Assembly (NCBI RefSeq): GCF_037975245.1
Contig: NC_092571.1
Location: 5,106,001-5,170,000, forward strand
DNA from: Apostichopus japonicus
Taxonomy: Eukaryota; Echinodermata; Holothuroidea; Aspidochirotida; Stichopodidae
DNA length: 64,000 nucleotides
Reading direction: 5' to 3'
Part shown: positions 59,401 to 64,000 of the stretch, piece by piece
Numbering within the stretch: the first letter of the stretch is position 1
How the letters are laid out: each line of letters opens with the position of its first letter
Position numbers and translations under genes: made by a program
Notes under the pieces: generated by a model
Told to the model about the DNA's origin: nothing
Database searches by the model: none
The model's input: only the letters and a program-made list of their open reading frames with translations

Positions 59401-60167
59401 CAATAGAATATTCGGTACCCATCAATCGAATGTTCGGTACCGATCAATCGATTGTGCGGTACAGATCAATCGAATGTTCGGTACCGATCAATCGAATGTT
59501 CGGTACCGTACCGATGTATCGAATGTGCGGTACCGATCAATCGAATGTGCGGTACCGATCAATCGAATGTGCGGTACCGATCATTCGAATATTCGTTACC
59601 GATCAATCGAATGTGCGGTATTGATCAATCGAATGTGCGGTATTGATCAATCGAATGTGCGGTATTGATCAATCGAATGTGCGGTACCGATCAATCGAAT
59701 GTTCGGTACCGATCAATCGAATGTACGGTACCGATCAATCGAATGTTCGATACCGATCAATCGAATGTGCGGTAACGAACAATCGAATGTTCGGTACCGA
59801 TCAATCGAATGTGCGGTACCGATGAATCGAATGTGCGGTACCGATCAATCGAATGTGCGGTACCGATCAATCGAATGTGCGGTACCGATCAACTAATGTG
59901 CGATACCGAACAATCGAATGTTCGATACCGTACCGATCAATCGAATGTGCGGTACCGATCAATCGAATGTGCTGTACCGATCAATCGAATGTTCGATACC
60001 GATCAATCGAATGTTCGGTACCGATCAATCGAATATGCGGTATTGATCAATCGAATGTGCGGTAGCGATCAATCGAATGTTCGTTACCGATCAATCGAAT
60101 GTGCGGTACCGATCATTCGAATATTCGTTACCGATCAATCGAATGTGAGGTATTGATCAATCGAATG
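56420..60167 (+). repeat. 3.6-3.9-kb higher-order repeat, terminal copy ending at the array edge
   Basis: Partner of 52825-56419. It ends mid-unit at TCAATCGAATG (60157-60167), after which sequence is unrelated. The last modules, CATTCGAATATTCGTTACC then GTGAGGTATTGATC, are the same as those at 56230-56275, where the array simply continues. The edge monomers are therefore no more degenerate than interior ones. Confidence 0.7.
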
Positions 60168-60648
60168 ATATTAACCTACGTAGTCTAAAACAACCTAAGA
60201 GTGCACCATTTAATCTCTAGTTTTGCATTTCTTTCTAAAGTCCCTCATACGCATCTGAAAATTCCACAAAATTCAGAACTTTACCAAATCATTTGTAGAA
60301 ACTTTTGAGTTTGGCTCCCACCTTTGGATCTTGTGAACGCCACTGGATCCTCGTGCGTTCCGTATCACCAATTCTTGAATTTGAAAGTTTAAAATTATTT
60401 ATCAATGACATCAATGTTAATGTATTACTTTAAAAATGGCCACAGGCGGCATGTCTAACGTATTAAAACAGCACATTCGATCTCATTAACAACTGGAGGG
60501 ACGTATCCTCATGTAGCTCAGATTCCGTCTCTTCTGATTGCGACCAGTTTACGAGATCCACCATAAAAAATAATTTGAATACTTATAGCTTCAGAATATA
60601 CCCCCTCATCAACTAGCAATACTGACACGTTCAATGCAAAGAAACAAG
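60168..60648. other. Non-repetitive AT-rich stretch between satellite and LINE
   Basis: No trace of the 22-bp monomer remains, and I see no open reading frame of note, RNA gene or clear element end. A segment near 60436-60453 reads AATGGCCACAGGCGGCATG, faintly like the GGCGGCCAT-type motifs of dispersed repeats in some marine invertebrates, but that is only an impression. The LINE reading frame extends upstream to at least 60601 without a stop, but its similarity to the family stops near 60649. No target-site duplication matching the sequence after 63006 was found. Confidence 0.6.
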
Positions 60649-60857
60649 AAAAATATATTATATTCTTGTATAGCTAATCGTGTCAGAAAGTTTATTTCCG
60701 ACTTAATTTCCCCAGATCAGAGTGGCTTCATTAAGGGTAGATACATAGGTGATAGCATTCGAACTATCTATGGCATAATGTTTAACCTTGAGGAGGACCA
60801 TAGCCCAGGTGTTTTATTTGCAATTGATTTTGAAAAAGCTTTTGACAGTGTTTTTTT
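60649..60857 (+). pseudogene. LINE ORF2 fragment: reverse transcriptase fingers and motif A
   Basis: The first coding segment of the broken LINE ORF2. It begins with ILYSCIANRV, which matches the region following the NWRPISLLN...YKI block of related elements. It contains SPDQSGFIKGRYIGDSIRT (template-contacting fingers region) and then motif A, AIDFEKAFD at 60820-60846, whose first aspartate (60826-60828) is a metal-binding catalytic residue. An upstream ATG at 60634 exists, but similarity to the family starts after it, so I do not treat it as a genuine start. The frame is lost at a run of nine Ts (60851-60859). Past it this frame drifts into unrelated sequence and stops at 60957, while the family sequence continues one frame back. 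Confidence 0.9.
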
Positions 60858-62262
60858 TTCCGTTTTATTAGAAAGGTTCTTAGTTTGTTTAACTTTGGTC
60901 CCTCTATTCTCCGTTGGTTTGATGCTTTTTATAATGAAGCCACGACCTCGGTTATAGTGAACGGCTTTGTCACGAGGGATTTTCCCTTAGAAAGGGGTTG
61001 TAGACAAGGTGATCCTTTGTCTCCCTATCTCTTTATTCTTTGTGCTGAACTTTTAAATCAACTGGTATGCAAAGACAAGAGTATTCGTGGTATAACTATT
61101 GGTGACCGAGAATGTAAGTTGGCGCAGTACGCAGACGATACGACCTTTTTCATTCACCCAGATGAGGTTTCTTTTTGCAGCCTCGTCAATCAAATTAAAA
61201 AATTTGGTTCCATCTCTGGCTTGAATCTCAACTTGAATAAATCTCTACTGGTTAGTCTAGGGTCATTGAAAGAGTCCACGCTGTATTTTGATAGTCTGGA
61301 GGGGGTCCCGTGGTTAAAACCCGGTGATGACTTCGTTTTGCTTGGGATTACTTTCAATACTAATCTAGAACTTATCGGGCCCAGAAATTATAATAATGCT
61401 TTCATGAAGTTGAATAATATTATCAATATTTGGGCTAAACGTAACTTGACTGTGTTGGGTAGAATTACTGTTGTTAAATCTCTTATCCTTCCCTGCTTCA
61501 ATTATTATATTGTCTCGCTCCCGAGGCCAACTGAAGTTTTTATTTCTGGCGTTAGTGCCTTACTTTTCCATTTCATTTGGAATAAAAAGCCGGATAAGAT
61601 TAGTCGTAATCAGATTTGCCAGTCATACCCCGAGGGAGGGTTGAGAATGGTGGATTTTGCTTTACACTGTACCGCTTTAAAGGTTTCTACATTTCAAAGA
61701 TTACTTCGTAATCCAGTCACCATGTCTGGGTGTATTCTTCTAGAGAAGTATGGCATTAACGTTGCGGATTTTTATAAGAATGGTGATTATTGGGTTAATC
61801 TCGTTAGCGGACGTGTTCACAATCCATTCTGGAAAGATGTTTTTTACTCCACTTGGTTATACCTGAATAATTTTTTGAATTCTCCTCATTTGGATAGTTC
61901 GCTTATCTGTAGTCTGCCAATTTGGAATATCTCCCTGGTGACGATAGGGGATTTCCCGGTTGATTATCGTCACTGGGCGCTTCATGGCGTACTTTTCATT
62001 GGTGACTTGATTGATGAAAACGGACATTTTCTTCCTTTGATTCACTTTCTTGAGAAGTATCCCATTAAGACCAATTTTTTGGAATATCATGGCCTTTTTC
62101 GGTCTGTAAAAACCAGGCTGCGTAGTTTTACAGATGCCTGTAATGTTGAGTATCTTTGTGGCCCTGTTAACAGTTTCATAAATATACTATTGAATATGGG
62201 TAGTTTTGATTGTAAATATGTTTACAATCATTGCTGTATTCTTCTTACCGCCCGTGTAAATC
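60858..62262 (+). pseudogene. LINE ORF2 fragment: reverse transcriptase palm, thumb and connection region
   Basis: The longest intact piece, about 468 codons. Landmarks, in genome order, are FNFGPSILRWF (after motif A), motif B with GCRQGDPLSP at 60996-61025, and the catalytic YADD at 61128-61139. Next come SGLNLNLNKS (motif D region) and LGITFN (motif E). Downstream are the thumb-like blocks WAKRNLTVLGRITVVKSL and FIWNKKPDKISR, then EGGLRMVDF and NPFWKDVF. Together with motif A upstream, all three catalytic aspartates survive. Only internal TTG/ATG codons lie near its start, so it is a continuation, not a separate gene. It leaves the family frame around 62255-62264; the same frame then runs on to a stop at 62474 with no family similarity. 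Confidence 0.92.
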
Positions 62263-62263
62263 T

Positions 62264-62535
62264 TATCTCAAATGGACAGAATCGTTCAGTATTACTAGTG
62301 CGGATTGGGCCTTGTATTGTACAGTCCCTTTTAACTCTAGTAGTGATATTTACATTCGCTGGTTTCAGTATCGTATTCTTCGTAGAATCATCCCGACAAA
62401 TTATTATTTGCAAAAGATTGGTATTGTTGCATCAAATATGTCCACTTTTTGCCTGCTTAATCTTGAAACAATAGAACATTTGTTTTATCATTGTGATTTT
62501 GTTCAGAGAATTTGGAAATTCTTTGAAACCTTTTC
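62264..62535 (+). pseudogene. LINE ORF2 fragment: C-terminal cysteine/histidine region
   Basis: Shifted -1 relative to the preceding segment. It contains KWTES, then WFQYRILRRIIPTNYYLQKIG, which corresponds to the conserved WFQFRINHRIL..N..L block of L1/Tx1 elements. Then comes the zinc-knuckle-like STFC...ETIEHLFYHC. In relatives I recall a CxxC at this place; here the first cysteine is serine (TCC), leaving Cys, His and Cys at x8 and x4 spacing. This region (zf-RVT type) is thought to aid nucleic-acid binding in retrotransposition. The frame is lost again near a TTTT run at 62531-62534. Past it the old frame stops at 62581. Confidence 0.88.
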
Positions 62536-62799
62536 ATTAATGTTGATATTAAATTTCATTTGGATATTTCTGAAGTTTTGATTGGGGGCGACTATTCACG
62601 TGTCCTCAATTTAATGCTCATTTTGATAAAATGTTACATTTTTAGTTGTAAGAAAATTAAGATTCTTCCCACAGTGATTGGCACTCTGAATTATCTGAAA
62701 GAATATTTTATGATACAAAAATTGATTTTTCAAAAGAATATGGATGAGTTGGTATGGGAGAAGTATTGGCTCCCTTGGGTACATTTACTTCAATCGTGA
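62536..62799 (+). pseudogene. LINE ORF2 fragment: extreme C-terminus
   Basis: Third -1 shift. The frame reads INVDIKFHLDISEVLIGG, then a hydrophobic stretch ending IKCYIFSCKK, then LNYLKEYFMIQKLI and a basic/tryptophan tail. It ends at TGA 62797-62799. The pattern (ILL.KYYIYKCK...P.....L..LK...EIEKLIA) is the usual tail of this LINE group, so the stop is very likely the natural end of ORF2. No ATG near its beginning is needed, as it is only the last part of a longer frame. Confidence 0.85.
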
Positions 62800-62874
62800 C
62801 AGTTCGTTTTATTATTTTTGTGTCACTTGTTGAATTCATCCTTTATTGTGTATTGTATGATTTTCATGAGCAAT
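62800..62874 (+). other. LINE 3' untranslated region with polyadenylation signal
   Basis: A T-rich stretch of about 75 bp separates the ORF2 stop from the A tail. AATAAA at 62872-62877 overlaps the start of the A run. With so short a distance, the signal could be partly formed by the tail itself. Confidence 0.7.

Positions 62875-64000
<1,126 letters not shown>

Larger units (their letters stand above)
1..60167 (+). repeat. Giant 22-bp satellite array, open at the left edge of the window
   Basis: Head-to-tail copies of a 22-bp monomer, GGTACCGATCAA then TCGAATGTGC, fill the whole interval, roughly 2,700 units, with no inversion or unrelated insertion seen. Two main forms differ by one base (TGTGCGG against TGTTCGG). 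Recurrent variants are GGTATTGATC, GGTATCGATC, CGTTACCGATC, CGATACCG, GAACAATCG, GATTAATCG, CAATAGAATG, CAACTAATG (1-bp deletion), ACCGTACCGAT (5-bp insertion), GATCGATCAATC (4-bp duplication) and GATAATCG (1-bp deletion). Each consensus unit carries GGTACC, one GATC, the short inverted repeat CGAT-CA-ATCG and three CpGs. The array is already in progress at base 1, so its full length exceeds 60.2 kb. I do not recognise the monomer as a named satellite. A centromeric, subtelomeric or heterochromatic location is possible but not shown by the sequence. Confidence 0.99.
39250..60167 (+). repeat. Right satellite domain (TGTGC-rich, more homogeneous)
   Basis: From about 41 kb the array carries a new marker set: GATCATTCGAATATTCG (first at 41067, last at 60111), GGTTCCGATC (from about 41331), GTGCTGTACC (from about 41705), GATCGATCAATCAAATG (from 45031) and CCATCAATCG next to GAATATTCGG. 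Runs of five or six consecutive consensus TGTGC monomers are common, for example 45330-45440. The CAACTAATG landmark recurs about every kilobase (45439, 46490 and onward). The CATATATGCGG marker is absent. The stretch 39250-44731 is mixed: it still holds left-style ACCTTACCAATGAATCG modules alongside the first right-style markers. Confidence 0.8.

Noticed and set aside
1-60167. Hundreds of open frames of 60-470 codons with MCGTDQSNVRY/RSIECAVPINR-type peptides as a repeat-protein gene family
   Set aside because: They follow from a 22-bp monomer lacking forward stops. The same peptide arises in all three frames, indels of 1, 4 and 5 bp are freely tolerated, and there is no upstream promoter, codon bias or unique N-terminus.
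1-60167. CRISPR array
   Set aside because: Units are directly adjacent with no unique spacers, and the context is eukaryotic.
1-60167. CENP-B box or telomeric repeat
   Set aside because: TTCGGTACCGATCAATCG does not fit the CENP-B core (A and CGGG positions fail), and the unit is unlike TTAGGG-type telomere repeats.
60474-60486. CATTCGATCTCAT as a decayed inverted monomer outside the array
   Set aside because: Only eight bases in a row agree with the reverse complement of the monomer, which is within chance.
60634-60957. Separate 107-codon gene starting at ATG 60634
   Set aside because: Its middle is LINE reverse transcriptase, and the last part is out of frame after the T run. The ATG lies upstream of the homologous region.
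61857-62090. Reverse-strand open frames in the LINE (also 62228-62413)
   Set aside because: They are antisense to well-supported reverse transcriptase and C-terminal sequence and have no family features.

Overview
This window looks like nuclear DNA of a multicellular animal, most likely an invertebrate. About 94% of it (1-60167) is one uninterrupted satellite array. The last 3.8 kb is ordinary AT-rich intergenic DNA holding a 5'-truncated L1/Tx1-like LINE. The LINE resembles, from my general knowledge, elements found in corals and molluscs, so a marine invertebrate is a reasonable but unproven guess. There are no bacterial operons, no rRNA or tRNA genes, and no host protein-coding gene that I can support.

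The array is built from a 22-bp monomer, GGTACCGATCAA followed by TCGAATGTGC, or by the sister form TCGAATGTTC. It is always in the same orientation and already under way at base 1. Monomer variants are arranged in a nested higher-order structure, with blocks repeating at about 1.05, 1.15, 1.7-1.9, 2.74, 3.2-3.3 and 3.6-3.9 kb. Diagnostic variants split it into two domains. A left domain, to about 39.25 kb, carries CATATATGCGG/ACACATCAAACG, CGGAGCAGTCG and GATTATTAG markers. A right domain, from about 41 kb, carries GATCATTCGAATATTCG, GTGCTGTACC, GGTTCCGATC and GATCGATCAATCAAATG markers. A near-perfect 2,741-bp tandem duplication spans the transition. Many forward reading frames stay open here only because the consensus monomer has no stop codon in any forward phase; I do not regard them as genes.

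The array ends abruptly at 60167 with an undegraded monomer. Then come about 480 bp of non-repetitive DNA and the LINE remnant (60649-62895). It keeps the catalytic core of its reverse transcriptase and its C-terminal region, but lacks the endonuclease and has three -1 frameshifts. A poly(A) tail runs directly into an (AT)56 microsatellite (to 63006). The final kilobase has no recognisable gene; a perfect CRE-like palindrome and an E-box are its only notable motifs.

Nothing here forms a working pathway. The biology is that of satellite amplification (unequal exchange, segmental duplication) next to retrotransposon debris. Higher-order repeat coordinates are read by eye from shared rare variants, and block edges are uncertain by one to several monomers.
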